Origin: Cladochytrium replicatum | Lineage: Eukaryota > Chytridiomycota > Chytridiomycetes > Cladochytriales > Cladochytriaceae | DNA: 64,000 nucleotides | Direction: 5' to 3' | NCBI GenBank assembly: GCA_025526935.1 | Contig: JAHLKD010000021.1 | Coordinates: 186,001 to 250,000 of the forward strand | Shown here: piece by piece, positions 22,101 to 35,686 of the stretch | Layout: each line of letters begins with the position of its first letter | Position numbering within the stretch: the stretch's first letter is position 1 | Program-made: the position numbers and the translations under genes | Notes under the pieces: model-generated | Seen by the model: only the letters and a program-made list of their open reading frames with translations | Told to the model about the DNA's origin: nothing | The model's database searches: none

Positions 22101-25100
22101 GGATGAAAGCAGGCGTGAGGACAGGGAGAGAGATGATGGTGGTCGTAAGCGACCCGACGATGATGGTGAGAGAGCTCGTTACTCGCACGATAAGAGCCAA
22201 CAAGAGGAGGTTGGGACCGAAGAGTCGAGGCGCGACGATCGACGAGTGAAAGAAAACAAGGACCGCGATCGAAGGCGTTTGTCGCGCGCCGCCCAACGTC
22301 ACGGGGACGAATCCAGCGAGGTTCGTGATCGTCGTCGGAGTCGCCGTGGATCTCGCGCTGCCACTGATGGTCAGGACGATGAGGAGCGTCGGCGGGTTCG
22401 CCGGGAGTCGAGAGCTGCAGCGAAAAATAAGGAATGGGATGATGACGAACGTCACCGTCGTCGCAGGTCCGAACACAAGAGGCGTGATGAGGATGAGGAA
22501 CGTAGGCGTAGGAGGAAGTCTGAAAGGCCTAGCGAGGAAGATGAGGAGCGCAGGCGTCGTAGGAAGTCAGAGCGGCCGACCGAAGAAGATGAAGAGCGCA
22601 GACGAAGAAGAAAGTCTGAGCGGCCGACCGAAGAAGATGAAGAGCGCAGACGAAGAAGAAAGTCTGAACGAGCTGATGAACGCCGCAAGTCCTCTCGAAA
22701 GTCTCAAAAGCTAAAGGATCCTGATCAGGGAGTGAACCAGAGTGACGTGGTCAAGAATTTGGACTTCCTAGAGCATCTGAAAGAGCTCTCTAGGAGTGTC
22801 CAAGAATTTGTTGACAAGAACGGAGTGCCTGACGAGGACGCATTGCTTGGAGGGGACGATGAGGATGTCATGGAAGAGCTTTTGGACTTTAAGCTTGACG
22901 CATTACTGAATGAACTCACTGACTCGATGAACGAATGGGGCAACATGAGTGAGGACGAGATGTCTATTCGAAGCATTACGCTCACGCGAAAGGTTGCCAG
23001 TAAGATTGGGTCGATGATGTTTGCTCCTGGATTCCAGGTGCGGCAGAGCGTCATGTCGGCTGTTGTCCCAGGAGAAGACACTGAGAATGCAGCAAACCCC
23101 TTCGGAGTCCGGGAAGAAGAGAAACCGGTGAAGCCTGTGATAAACCCGCGCACCCAATCGGTCTATGCAGCTCGCCACCATAGACCGGAAAAGGCGGGAG
23201 ATAACTCAAAACTGGCGGAAGCAAACCAATCTCGAGGACATGTGGATGTTGCTCCTCCGATTCAGGTGGTCGAACCTCTGCAGATTAAGTCGCCAACTCT
23301 TGCCGAAGTAATGCAACGTCCCGGTGCGCTCACAGCTTTCATGAATAAACTCACGACGATCGTGAAGTCGCCATCAAATCGCGGAGAGCCAAGGAAGGAG
23401 TGGAAAAAGCGGTTCTTTGTTTTGGCTGGAAACGAGCTTCACCTCTTTGCGTCCGCTAGCCCTGAGGAACAGTCGGCTCTGTCGATTGTTTTCGAGCCAG
23501 AATCTATTGTGCAAACCGTTGAAGACGGGCCGGCATATGTGATTGAAATTCGAGGGAGTGGGCCGAACGCGGACGGTGTCTTTGTGACACGCAACTGGTT
23601 CTTGGAATGCGAGAACAGGTTCCAGCTGGACATGTGGGAAAAGGCCGTGTTCAACGCAATTCGGTTGAGTAGAAACCCTCCCAAATCAAGGGACTCTGCA
23701 AACAAGAGGCCGTCTCCTCAGAACTTGCAACCTCATCTGATGGAAGCAGTCTCTGCACCTTCTCCTCGAATGCATCACGAACAAATTTCAGTTCTGTCCG
23801 CGAGAGTTGCTCCTGAACCAATGAATGAAACAGTAAGGATGGGTACAGATCAGATGAATGTGCCGCCCGGAAGATTGGGTATGACCAAGACCGATGATGG
23901 ACCATCCCGCCCGAGAATGGATGAGAGCCCTATGAGCCCACGGACGGTTAATGGGCCTGGTACGGTGATCCCTCCACGAGTAGTGTCAATTGCACCAAAC
24001 CGACGGCCTCCGCCACAAGGTCAAGTTCAAGTTCCTGGACCAGCTATGCAGCTGCCACACTTACCAACACACCCAGACGGGCGATACGGACCGCCTAATA
24101 TGGATCCTTCCCAGAGCGGAGGTATGGGATCCCCTGTGGTTGGAAACTTCATCGCACCACAGTTCGTCCCAAGCAATCAGGGATATCCTGGCCATGAACC
24201 GCCCTACCAAGAGCCGAAGAATCAGATGCAACGGCAGGTCGCTCCCAGTCCCATTCCTGACGAGTCGGTGTTGAATCGAACAAACAGCAAGCGTGAAGTT
24301 CCAGGGCAGGGGAGAGATGATGATGCTTGGTTGAAGGAAGAAGCTTATCGTGCGACTCGTGAAGACCGGGGACAGCGTGGGCCGCGAGAGCGCTCTGCAA
24401 GTCGCGAGAGAAGGGGTGATCCGCCCGGGAACTATGATCAAGGACGTGGTGAGCGCGACCGTGAAGGTCACTATCAGCGAGAGAAGGACGGTGGCAATCG
24501 TCAGCATGAACGGCTTAACAGCGCCGGAAGAGGAGATCGTGATCGCGAAAGGGATGTTCATCACGGACGTTCAAGTGGTGGAAGAGGCGACAGGGATGAT
24601 CGGGGTCACGGAGAAGGGCGTTACCCAATTGGTGGTCGAGGTGACCGTGACCATGGGCGGGATCATGGTGAGGTACGCCATCCGAGTGGTGGACGGGGAG
24701 ATAGGGACCGCTATCCCGACCACGGAATGTCTGGATCGGATGGGCGATTGAATAGTGGCGGAGGGCCAAATCGAGACCAACAAGGTGGACATTATGGTGC
24801 CGAGGGTAGGCAAAGTGGGGGTCGTGGTGATCGCAACAGGGACGAGCACCAACTCGGACTTCGTCCAAGTGGCGGGAGAGGCGATCGGGAAGAAGACAGG
24901 GGTCGACGTGATGACTTTGGAAATCGTGGTTACGGCCCTCCGCCCCACGACGATCGACGTGGCCAAGATTTCGATGCACGCAACGATCCACGCAATGATC
25001 CACGGAATGACCCTCGGTACGACCAACGGCGTCATAAGTCTCCTGGAAGAGGTGAAAGATCTCCTGGCCGTGGAGATGGTGGCTATGGACGAGTGGGTGA

Positions 25101-25719
25101 TTACAATGACCGTCAGCGTAATGGGTACGATGACGGCCAAGCGGGATCAGGCAACCCATACTCGGGGAACAATGATCGACGTCGAGAGGATGTTGGAGGC
25201 TATGGGCACGGCGGAGACTATCGCCAACCTCAGCGGGGACCGGATGGAAGAGGTCCTCCACCGCCCAACATGGTTGGTCGGCCGTATGATCGTCAGCAAG
25301 GTAGTCCCAGCTCGGCCACTCCACCAACTCCAACAGCTCCTGGCCTACCCTCCCCCGGCGCTCTTGGTCAATCACCAAGACCAACGAATGTCGCTCCACC
25401 CCGTGGGAAAAGTATGTACCAACCTGGTCGTAGTGCTGCTATGCAAGGTTTCCAAACACCTGGAGGACCGCCAGGACCTGGCCTGCAGATAGCACCGCCT
25501 ATGCCTGGGCCCCCGGGAATGTATGGGCCTTCAAATGCAAATCCAATGTCCCCAGTTCAGCAGGGCTATCCACAGGGACCACATGGTCTGGCGGTGCCCA
25601 ATCCTTACAACACCACGGGAATGCCACAACAGGGTTACCCGCAAGGCCATCCTCCGCCGCGACCCTACGGACTGGGTTATCAGGGACCTCCTCCGCCTCA
25701 GGGACAGTACAGGTATTAA
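19104..25719 (+). CDS. Very large, mostly disordered PH-domain protein
   Basis: Four exons (19104-20063, 20117-20677, 20734-20799, 20854-25719) give ~2150 residues. In order: a Ser/Asp-rich acidic N-terminus; a Pro-rich part (~320-500); an Arg/Ser-dipeptide-rich stretch (~589-700); a highly charged Arg/Glu block with tandem RRRRRKSERPTEEDEE units (~870-1145). A short folded-looking acidic helical segment (~1160-1250) and a PH domain (~1359-1465, from WKKRFFVLAGNELHLF to the WEKAVFNAI helix) follow. Then comes a GGRGDRD-repeat region (~1750-1945) and a Gly/Pro/Gln-rich tail. The PH domain suggests phosphoinositide or cortical binding, while the RS/RG parts suggest RNA binding or condensate formation. 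No described protein with this order is known to me. Exon 4 acceptor (GTAAG at 20853) is the least certain border. Confidence 0.85.
22495..22690 (+). repeat. In-frame charged minisatellite
   Basis: Within the large PH-domain gene, a 48-base unit encoding RRRRRKSERPTEEDEE repeats about three to four times with near identity (notably 22560-22665). It reads as alternating Arg-rich and Glu/Asp-rich patches. Copy number is likely to vary between strains. Confidence 0.8.
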
Positions 25720-27010
25720 AGGCTGAAAACTCTTTTCGACTGAGAAAGCCAATCGTGCTGTGGATTTTCTTACATATTTTTTCTTTTTGTTTGTTTGTTT
25801 TCTCTCTCGAGGGGGTTCATGTTTCTCCATATCTTTTCGGACATTTTAGACGGTTTCAATACCTTCATGCGTGTATCTTCAGCTTTTTTGATTGTGCTTT
25901 TTGAATTTGATCAAGCGTTTTATTCCTTTGGGAGATCTCCTTCACTATTTCAACAAACTAGCTTATTTGAGTAGTGTTCCTCTTGGATCTGTTTCGTTCT
26001 CTATTTTTTTGGGTTTAGAATGTCCATTTGTTTGGTGGAGAGGCTCGTGTATCTAAAAAATTATTGTTCTCCATGTATGAAGGTCTGGCTGGCCATTGAA
26101 CGCAGATATCAGAGTGCCCTAACCCTTCGTTGACAACAAAACAACAATACCTGTAAAGCATCACCTAAAATAGTGGAGTGCGTTATCATTTCTGTACGAC
26201 CGAATACCTATTTGTAATCAAACAGTGAATGATGTGGGCGGATGGCCCAACATTCTTATAAAAGATTGTGAAGAAAGTGAACAAAAAATGAAGATTCCCT
26301 TAACGGACCGTAAACCATACCGTTCCTCAAACGCCACGGCCTCTCCCCACCTCCTCCTTGCCGCGTATGAACATCAGCCGAATATTCATCGCACCGACGA
26401 CCCTGTTCCACCAAGCGTGGCACTCAGGGCAGTCCAGCACCTTCCATGGTTGGTGGTGAGCTTGAGGATCCGCGACGGCTTCGTCTCCCTTGGATTCCGA
26501 GATCAAAGTGCGAATAACACCAGACGCGCGACAATTGGGACCTGCACCGGGTTTGGGCTTTTGTTGGACTTACCCTGAGGCTGGAACGGGATGAGCGGTT
26601 CCTTCAGCTTCTCTCTCTCCAGCGGTTTCTCTCACCACTTTCGATCCGCAGTGATCTGGCAAACTGGTAAGAGTGATTTGGTTAATAATAATAAACCTTT
26701 TCGAGAACTCCGAAAACCTTGGTTATGGATAGTGCGTCATAACAAACCGTGGTTGGGATTGCGCCACGTCCTCAACCGTGGTCGCGGTTATCCCAATCCG
26801 TATCTCGGGCATCCCCCAATCGTATCAGCAACCCGCACACCGGGTGGTTCAGCACATCGTGTCCGAGTTTTGAATTCCTTCGCGACTCTCCCAATGGACT
26901 CCAGGTTCTTTGCTTATGATTTTGCTGTTGGGACATTTTTAGCTGACTCAAATTTGTTTCATTTGTTACATCTCCCATCGGTTTTTTGCAGTCGTTCAGG
27001 ACTCACTGAG
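25720..27010. other. 3' flank and intergenic, no gene seen
   Basis: The region begins with T-rich sequence that fits the 3' untranslated region of the PH-domain gene. The rest has open frames on the plus strand (26225-26578, 26591-27010) without recognisable motifs. A small cluster of AACCGTGGTTG-type direct/inverted repeats lies at 26700-26790. Confidence 0.55.
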
Positions 27011-28299
27011 ATGGAGCAATGCGTGTGTAACCCGGCCGAGGTTGATGGGTGGAGGTACATTCAGTGGATAGGTAGACCACCTGCTGGCGAACTGAAGCTT
27101 AAGCACAGCTGATGTTTCCTGCCAGGAACCTACTTGGGAGACTGCGTCAGGACACCTAGGGAGATAGCTGGGTTTATTTTCGGCCTGATTAGCGTCGGCG
27201 TCTACTTCTTTGCTCTTCTTCCTCAGATGGTCAGTGCCGCTGCAACTCCTGCACAAGATTCTGTAGACTCATCTCTTTGCAAAGTGGATGAACTACAAGC
27301 GAAAAAGCTGCGAAGGTTTCAGCGTAGGGCTTCTAGTCCTGTGGTATGTTTTCATGCTGAATTCGGATATATACAGGTTCTCTAACATCTGTGACCAGGA
27401 CGATCGGGGATTGCGCAAACTATGCTGGAACGATGATCACAAACCAGCTGGCATCGCAGAAGTTCGTCGGTGGTTACTTTGTAAGTTTTACCATAAAATG
27501 CTCGGAGTAACCTGTGATGATTTGCTCTCCCAGCTTCTGGTTGACATTATCATGTGCATTCAATTCTGGTGGTACGACCATGCACGGCCAGCGATGATCG
27601 CACGGAAGCGTCTTGCCGAAGGAGCGCAGGATGAAGCAACACGATTATTGGCAGAAGGGAGCCACCGCCGTTACGACGAAGAGGTGGATATCACGGGAGG
27701 CACTTCACCACCAGAGGTTACCGAGGCATCTTCTGCCACCCAACGCCAGAACAACTCTATTATTTCCCCTTCGACTTTGAAAACTGTCGTTGTCGCCGGA
27801 GTGGCGATAGGAGTTTGCACTGACTCAGTCTACGGCGCTCAGTTCCCAACCTCGTTCACCATTCTTGCTGGGACGACCGATAATGCAGCGCCTTTCTGTG
27901 ATGCTGCACCAGCGTTGTCGGAATTCGTCGTCGCTATTGGGACTTTTTTGGCTTGGTTTTCAGGAACACTCTACATTGCAAGCAGGTAAACTGTCCTCAT
28001 AAATATTTGAATTCTGCTGTTGACCTGAGTTTTGGTGAAGGATACCCCAAATTATGGTAAACCATAAAAACAGATCGACCGATGGCGTTTCACTGTCATT
28101 ATTCGCACTTACCTTACTTGGTAACCTTTCATATGGACTTGCGATCATTGTTCGTGGGTTCGTTGTTGATGCGCACTTCTTCTCCTCCATATTGCCCTAC
28201 CTTGTGGGCTCAATTGGCGTGATCATCTTCGATGTGATTATCTTCGCCCAAGCTTATATTTACGCAAAGCCAAAAAACCGGACGGTGGTACAATCTTGA
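27011..28299 (+). CDS. PQ-loop vacuolar amino-acid transporter (Ypq/PQLC2 type)
   Basis: Six exons (27011-27071, 27126-27229, 27285-27343, 27399-27480, 27534-27985, 28041-28299) give 338 residues. The N-terminus has LGDCVRTPREIAGF, as in PQLC2. The first PQ-loop is LLPQMWMNYKRKSCEGFS, followed by WTIGDCANYAGTMITNQL. The second repeat has RIPQIMVNHKNRSTDG. Seven membrane spans fit. Yeast Ypq1-3 and mammalian PQLC2 move cationic amino acids across the vacuolar/lysosomal membrane. A soluble loop of ~100 residues between the two repeats is Ser/Thr-rich. Every intron is 50-65 bases and supported by family alignment. Confidence 0.93.
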
Positions 28300-28448
28300 G
28301 ATTATATTTTTTGACGCATGTGGTTGTGGGTAGCTTAGACATGGACTATTAATAATCTTCACTTTGCTATTACGTCCAGTTGATTTTTTCATTAACCAAG
28401 TCGAAATGATATCAAAATTGTCTGAAACCTCTGCAACCATTGTGCAGA

Positions 28449-30061
28449 CTAATCGTTCTCGAAATCGAAGCGTATGTGTTTCTTCGCTTGCATTCCTTCG
28501 TTCCCATCAGCATTCTCGTCTTCAGTCCGCTCCCTTTTAGTCTGGACACGTGTAGGTACATTTTGTGTCCTTTTCGCATGTCTTGAAGGGATAAAGGCAG
28601 CTTCTGGTTCTTTTGGCTTCGTTTCCTTTTTTGCAAGCTTCTTTGTTAAGGATTCCCAATAAGATACTTCCTCTGCACCTAAATAGGCTATCACTACAAC
28701 AAAGCTTGCATTTGCAAACGTCGGTAGACTTACCGCATATCAGCTGTAGCCGAACCACATTCTCAGCATCAGAGCCGGGACCAATTTCAATAGACAGTGA
28801 CGATGTCACTCCCATCAGCTTTCCGGAGACATCCTTTCCATCTATTTGCTGGACCAGCTCCCTCGTGAAATAGGAAATGGCCACTTGCGACTCATAGGCA
28901 GACTCAAACCGCAAAACTCCCTGAAAGAAGTCCAAATTTAAAAATTCCCCCGATATACGCTAACGTATAGCTTACTGATCCTCCTGTCTGGTAATCTACG
29001 TAGCACACCTGGGCGATTCGTCCAAAGAATCGCTGGAGTCAATGAGTTTACACTCAGCTTAGCTCCATTACATCTCACCTTAAGTATCCGTGCGTCGGTA
29101 TCTTTGTGTACACCCCAGAAGCGAACTAGCACGCCAGGTTGGAACTGCTCCGTCATTGCCGATCCGTGATTCTGCTTGCTCTTCACTTCTTCCCATTGTG
29201 CCGACACAAATCTGCTGTATTCTCTCATTAATTTCTCCCATTCTCTCCTAAAATACGTGTAAGCTCAGAAGAAAATGGAAAACAAAATGAATAATTACTA
29301 CCTCCCCAATATTCTCACATCTCTGAACGCATCATCTTCACTAGAGCCAATGATAGCACTTTCCTTCTCAGCTGCAACTTTCCATGTTTCTTTATTAAAG
29401 GGCGCGAACTTATGGAGCGATTCCTTGGCTTTTGTGATCGCTGATGGTGATTTGTACACAATGAATGCGTAATCGTGCTTGCTTCCCCGCGGCGGCTTTA
29501 TGGTCCTCTCTACTGAGCCAGCCTGTGCGAAGTAGGTAGAGAACTTATCCGCGGAAAGGCGGGAGGGAATAAATTCCTGTTGCACGGAGGGGATGAGTTT
29601 GCAGGTGAAGTTTTCCCTGATCCCGCTCCTTCATACCACATACACCATTCTGTCTGCCATTGATTCAATTTCAGGAAGGAATTTCGGTTTAATGCTTTTC
29701 CCATCTTCATGAACCTGAGTCCTGGTAAGTACAGGGTTCGCTCCACAGATTCGTCACACTACCTCAACTGTTCGAGAATACGCTCTTAATGACTTTGAAA
29801 ACACAGCTTCGTCATCTCCTAGCGTTTTTGTCCGGACTTGTAGATCATCAAATGAAATCCCTGGGTTCAAGTTCAGTTCACAGCAAAGTGTCCTGGTCTT
29901 TCTTTCTAACAGCCATCTTTGGTTTTCCGTGCTTCTATGGCAATATCGTATAGCCAGAGGTCATGGATTAAGTTGTCTTCGCCGAAGAGCACGTCAAACT
30001 CGCTAGCAATTCTCCTCTCTTCCTTTCGAAAGTCGCCTTCCAACATATGTGGCGGAGGCAT
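28449..30061 (-). CDS. La-related protein 7 / Pof8-type RNA-binding protein
   Basis: Eight exons (30061-29911, 29860-29763, 29714-29637, 29576-29302, 29247-29079, 29032-28976, 28920-28734, 28678-28449) join in phase to 414 residues. A divergent La motif (LFGEDNLIHDLW...DGWISFDDL) is followed by RRM1 (RMVYVEFIPSRLSADKF) and a C-terminal xRRM (ILKRFFGRIAQVCYVDYQTG, GVLRFES). The end is KKHIRFDF. LARP7-family proteins bind the 3' end of a specific RNA: 7SK in animals, telomerase RNA in ciliates and in fission yeast (Pof8). A telomerase-holoenzyme role is the likely fungal one, by inference. The intron after exon 1 uses a weak GTTAGA donor, but the resulting GW junction fits the La motif. Confidence 0.9.
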
Positions 30062-30098
30062 TCATTTGTGCTCCCACGGCCCACCTGAACAATCAAGA
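30062..30098. promoter_or_regulatory. 37-bp divergent intergenic region
   Basis: Only 37 bases separate the start codons of the LARP7-type gene (minus) and the F-box/WD40 gene (plus). Both promoters must overlap the partner's 5' untranslated or coding region, so a shared bidirectional control element is likely. No specific motif can be named. Confidence 0.6.
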
Positions 30099-32264
30099 AT
30101 GGATCAGAAGATCAGACGGTCGCTCGCTGCACGCTTGGGGGCCGTAAAGGCTCGCATGGCACCCAAAGAGGGTGCATCCACCCAGAACAGCAGGTATTTT
30201 TGGCTAAATCATTTGCATCCAGTTTAACCAACAACTCAAAGGGTCCTCCATTTCCCATTCATTTTTCCCGGACAATCATCAACAGAAACAGTCTTTCTAG
30301 AGCATGAAGAAATATTTTCTGCCCCAAGTAGTCGTGGCTCTGTGACGTCAAAATCGGTCGAAAAGGAAGTGGATGGACTCCAGACACATTCTCGGGAGGT
30401 TTCTTCATCGTACTCGTCTTCATTTGCATCCGCAGCGGACGAATACGAGAATTCTATTCCAGACACCGTCTTTGTATCCATTTTCATGTTTTTGGATGCT
30501 TCACATTTGTTGGTGGCTGGTCAAGTTTGTGCTCGTTGGAGAAGGCTCGCAAACCATCCCTATCTGTGGCAAAGACTGTGTTTGAATGATGGAATCCCTT
30601 TGGGCCCCGGTGTTGAGCGCATCTTTGTGCAAGCCGAGGGAAAAATGTTTTGGTGGAGAGATGTCTATCTGAATGGGCAAACCGTGCAGCGGAACTGGGC
30701 AAATGGGAAATACAAACGCCATCATGTACCATTGGTCAATGTCATCGACGCAATCACTTGGTAAGCCTCTCCTTCAGGTTGACAACAATGTGCTTAACAC
30801 CCATAACAAAGCCTTGAATTCGACAACGATCAAATAGTAATCGGTACACGACGACATGATCTACTACTCTTCAAAATTCCTATGAATTCGACTGTGGGAA
30901 CTTTCGCCGCTCAATTGGAAGATCAGTTCGACAAAACCGGTGCACGGATTAAGCCCAGCCTGCGCTTCACCGACGAGCACGATTGTCCGATTCTTTGTAT
31001 GGCTTTCAACTCCGCGCTCAGCAACTTGCTGATAACGGGCGATCAGAGAGGGTCCCTGGTGGTGTGGAACCGGTTCACCGGATCCTCGATTCAGAAGATT
31101 TCGACAGCTCATGAAGGCGGTGTTGCGTCCGCCATTTTGGTGGACAGCAACACTGTGATTACAGCGGGCTTCGACAAGAAGATCAACATATACTCTGTTG
31201 TGTCGTTATCCCAGACTATGCCTCAGCCAGTACTAAAATCGAGGAAGTGGGGTCGGTCAAAACGGTCTGAGAAATTGAAGGATTCACAGAATGCCACCTC
31301 GGACCCAGATAAAACTGTTGCGGAGGGGCTGCCCGAGCTTTCCGAAGCTCCAAGTTTACACAAATCGTTCCCATCCACCAGCTCGCTTGCCGAAAAACTG
31401 AAGGGCTTCCGAATAAACTCTCAAACTGAGCGTCCCCAATCCACCTCTTTATCGTCCACGATGAAGAAGACGATATCGCCATCGGTCAAGCGGATCTCTT
31501 CTCTATCGGGTAAAACTTCGAAAGCTCTCCTTGCAAAGCTCTCGAAGAAGTCGCAATCACCGAAAGAGGAACTTACTCAGTCCCATCAAGTGGTTGAGTT
31601 GGTACAACGAAAAGTATTATCAGGACATCGCGGAGACGTGTATTGCCTGACGGCAATCGAGGGATCACCACTGATTGCTTCGGGGTCAATGGATCACTCA
31701 GTCAAGGTTAAGTGCGCTTCAGATTACATTGATATGGTACTCAATGTATTTAGGTCTGGAATAAAGCGACGGGGGCCTGCGTTAAGACCTTTTACGACCA
31801 TGAAGATACCGTCACCTGCATCGCTAGTTTTGGGAAAAATATATTTAGCGGATCTATGGACACTAAAATTCACCGTAAGTATTTGGCGTGCTCCAGCAAA
31901 ACTTCTTCTGACGTTAGAGAAGAGTACTGCCTTGAACGCGAAACACTCGTACATGTGTACCGAGGACACACAAACTGGATCAAGGCAGTTGACGTCAATG
32001 ATGCATGGATTGTGAGCGGCGGTTGGGACCAGTGTATCAGAGGTACGTGAAAATTTTTGAGCGTTTAACATTGTCTTAATCCCTGCATTTTAAGTCTGGA
32101 ATTGGCACACCCATCAACTAGTACACACGTACCACATGAGCTCTGGACCCATTGGGAGTTTGCGCATGGACGAGAGTGCTGAGACGGTCATGGCAGCGTG
32201 CCGTGGTGAAGATAACCAGAATCAAGTAGTTGTTCTCGATTTTGGTTGGAAGAGAAGGCAATAG
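30099..32264 (+). CDS. F-box and WD40-repeat protein
   Basis: Six exons (30099-30193, 30242-30760, 30812-31706, 31754-31874, 31920-32042, 32095-32264) give 640 residues. An F-box lies after a Ser-rich region (SIPDTVFVSIFMFLDASHLL, then CARWRRLANHPYLWQRL). A WD40 propeller follows, with blades such as FDNDQIVIGTRR, LITGDQRGSLVVWN, VITAGFDKKINIYS and, after a long Ser/Lys-rich insert, LSGHRGDVYCL, FYDHEDTVTCIAS, YRGHTNWIKAVDV and IVSGGWDQCIRVWN. Such proteins are SCF ubiquitin-ligase adaptors that bind Skp1 through the F-box and substrate through the propeller. The substrate is unknown. One acceptor (exon 5, TTAGAG) is chosen by phase. Confidence 0.9.
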
Positions 32265-32393
32265 ACGTATACCAGTGGTGACAGTGTCCTCCTAGATCTC
32301 TTGTAATAGCATTCAGATCATATTGCATACCCCAAGTTTACGATTCGATTCGATCCACACCCTCATGTGTGGCGTTGTTGCCGCTCATTCAAA

Positions 32394-33760
<1,367 letters not shown>

Positions 33761-33799
33761 ATTCCATTTTGTGATCCAATCAAGTGATATATTATCCAT

Positions 33800-34806
33800 T
33801 GTGTCTCCAATTCTCCCTCCTCTTCGGTCTCCAGCCAAATCGAAACCCGATTTCAAGAAAATCAAGGATGGAATGAAGCCGACCATACTTGATCGAACCG
33901 AAACACCCAAGGAATGTGCACGCCAACTCACCGAACTTCTCACCGTCAAAGCCGATGCCAGTCGCTTGGAATCCGTACCGATTGTGGAAGTTGCGACTTC
34001 CATGAGACTGCCTACCACCAAACATGCGGCGAGTCTTTCTGTCTTTCTTGGCGTAGGAATATGTGATGAAATCGACGAACTAAAATTTTTAAGCAAACTG
34101 GTATCCGCAGATCTGATGAAGTCTATCGCGGAGACCTAGTTGTGCCGTTGATTCGATGTCTTCTATCCCTTGGCCGCTCGTGCCCAACTCACAGGGCTGC
34201 CCTTGGAAACGCAGCAGCACTCGACGTGGTTTTCCGTATTGACATTAGGCTGAACTACTTGATTGAACATTATTCAATGAATTGTCCTCTTATAGCTCTA
34301 TTCATTTTTTCTTCAATGCCAACGACCGTGTGGACATCTTCATTCCTCCTTCTTTCAAACTCTGGCGTGGTGGAAAAACAGTGCACATTTGTTGAACCTG
34401 CTTTGTGTCTAGCGCTTCCGGGTGGACTTGGCGGAATCTTGGGCGTCCGCTGAACGGCACGTCACAAAAATATCCGATTGATGTGGTGGCAGGATCTTTC
34501 GCTGAAATTTCGTCAACCATTAGGGGTGGTTAGAGAAAGTATCCAAGTTTCCTTCGTACTCGTGCGTTTAGGCTGGGCTTTGAATGCATTGTGCTGAAGA
34601 TTTTGTGAAGCTGACGTTGGTAAGCAGCGTGAAGCAAGAGCATCAAACGATGGAGCGAGAAAGCATTCGACCCGTAACCCCCAAACTTCCACTTCCTGAC
34701 AACTGCAAAGAGTCTAACGAAGGAGAAGTCACAAGCTAAACGGAACAAGCAGCAAGAGCTGATCCGGCAAAAAATCGAGCATGAGCAGGAACTTCTTCAA
34801 CAATAG
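33800..34806 (+). pseudogene. Unrecognised decayed or unresolved gene
   Basis: After ferrochelatase, the plus strand shows helical, ARM/HEAT-like coding pieces: TPKECARQLTELLTVKADAS through LKFLSKLVSADLMKSIAE (to ~34138), then, one base out of frame, VPLIRCLLSLGRSC through GNAAALDVVFRID (~34140-34250). A final charged piece, KEKSQAKRNKQQELIRQK, ends in a stop at ~34806. The pieces cannot be joined by clear introns and stops intervene. It looks like a decayed gene of unknown family, or one with sequence errors. Confidence 0.4.
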
Positions 34807-34913
34807 CTCCGTTTTGATCAAGAAGAGGAACAACACCATTCGTCCTTAGAATGCATCGTACATAAATACATATAATTAGCTCCGAGAATCTAGAATTTGT
34901 ACACCCCAACAAT

Positions 34914-35686
34914 CTATGGCTCAACATCGTCCGATACGACGGTTTCAATTGCCTGCTTTTCGCCATTTTCAGTTGCTCCATGCAGCGCACCTTCGTCTGG
35001 CATCTTCTCTTCCTCATCCCTAAGTAAGATTGAATTTCAGTTTGGATGATTGTAAGAAAGCCTGCAGTTCAACTTACCATGATATGGAGAACCTTGTTAC
35101 CTTGAGAAAATGTAAGACGATTAGACAGCGCATAAAGACAAGTTCATCACCATACCCTTGGCTTTTCGACAAGGAACTTTCGGAACAGTTTTACATAGTC
35201 TGGCGTTGATGGTGGATTTTCGCTGACTTCGGGGTCTGCATATTCGTTGTGGACAAAGTACCCTACACGTACAAACTCCTTGTCCTTGTACGAGCACGTA
35301 ACGAGAACACCCATCACATCAAGAACATCTTCCGCGGGAATCAAGCTCGGTTTGAGCGGGTCGCTCTGGAATTGCAATGGTCAGTCACCAGCGATACCAC
35401 CTAGCTAGTCGACGACGTACTGTGAAGACGAACCGGTTGACGCCGACAGGAACGGGGCCAACTAAAACGGATTCAAGCTCCTTCTCTTCGCTTCCGATTG
35501 CCAATAACATTTTGAATTCGAGGTCTGTAGTGTGGGGTAAGTCAGTGATCCAATGCTACTATTATTGCTACGAATACCTTCTTTAAGCTCAGCGATGACC
35601 TCGAATGTGATTTCAAAGCTGATGGGACTAAGAAGTGGTGCCGGGTTCTCGACGACATTCAGGTTGGTAAGGGTAACCATGGCCAT
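34914..35686 (-). CDS. ASF1: Histone chaperone Asf1
   Basis: Five exons (35686-35578, 35524-35421, 35365-35156, 35100-35078, 35019-34914) give 183 residues. The immunoglobulin-like core is plain: NPAPLLSPISFEITFEVI, ESVLVGPVPVGVNRFVF, LVTCSYKDKEFVRVGYFVHN, ENPPSTPDY and KPRVTRFSISWDEEE. An acidic tail follows, as in fungal Asf1. It binds H3-H4 dimers and passes them to CAF-1 and HIRA for chromatin assembly in the nucleus. The 23-base exon 4 is supported by the VTRFSISW motif crossing its borders. Confidence 0.96.

Noticed and set aside
24515-25492. Long open frames overlapping the PH-domain gene on both strands (294 and 245 codons)
   Set aside because: They arise from the Arg/Gly/Asp-repeat composition of the real frame, which leaves other frames free of stops. 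They have no independent start context or motifs.
26591-27010. 173-codon plus-strand frame as a gene upstream of the PQ-loop transporter
   Set aside because: It has no recognisable motif, and it overlaps the true first exon of the transporter in a different frame.
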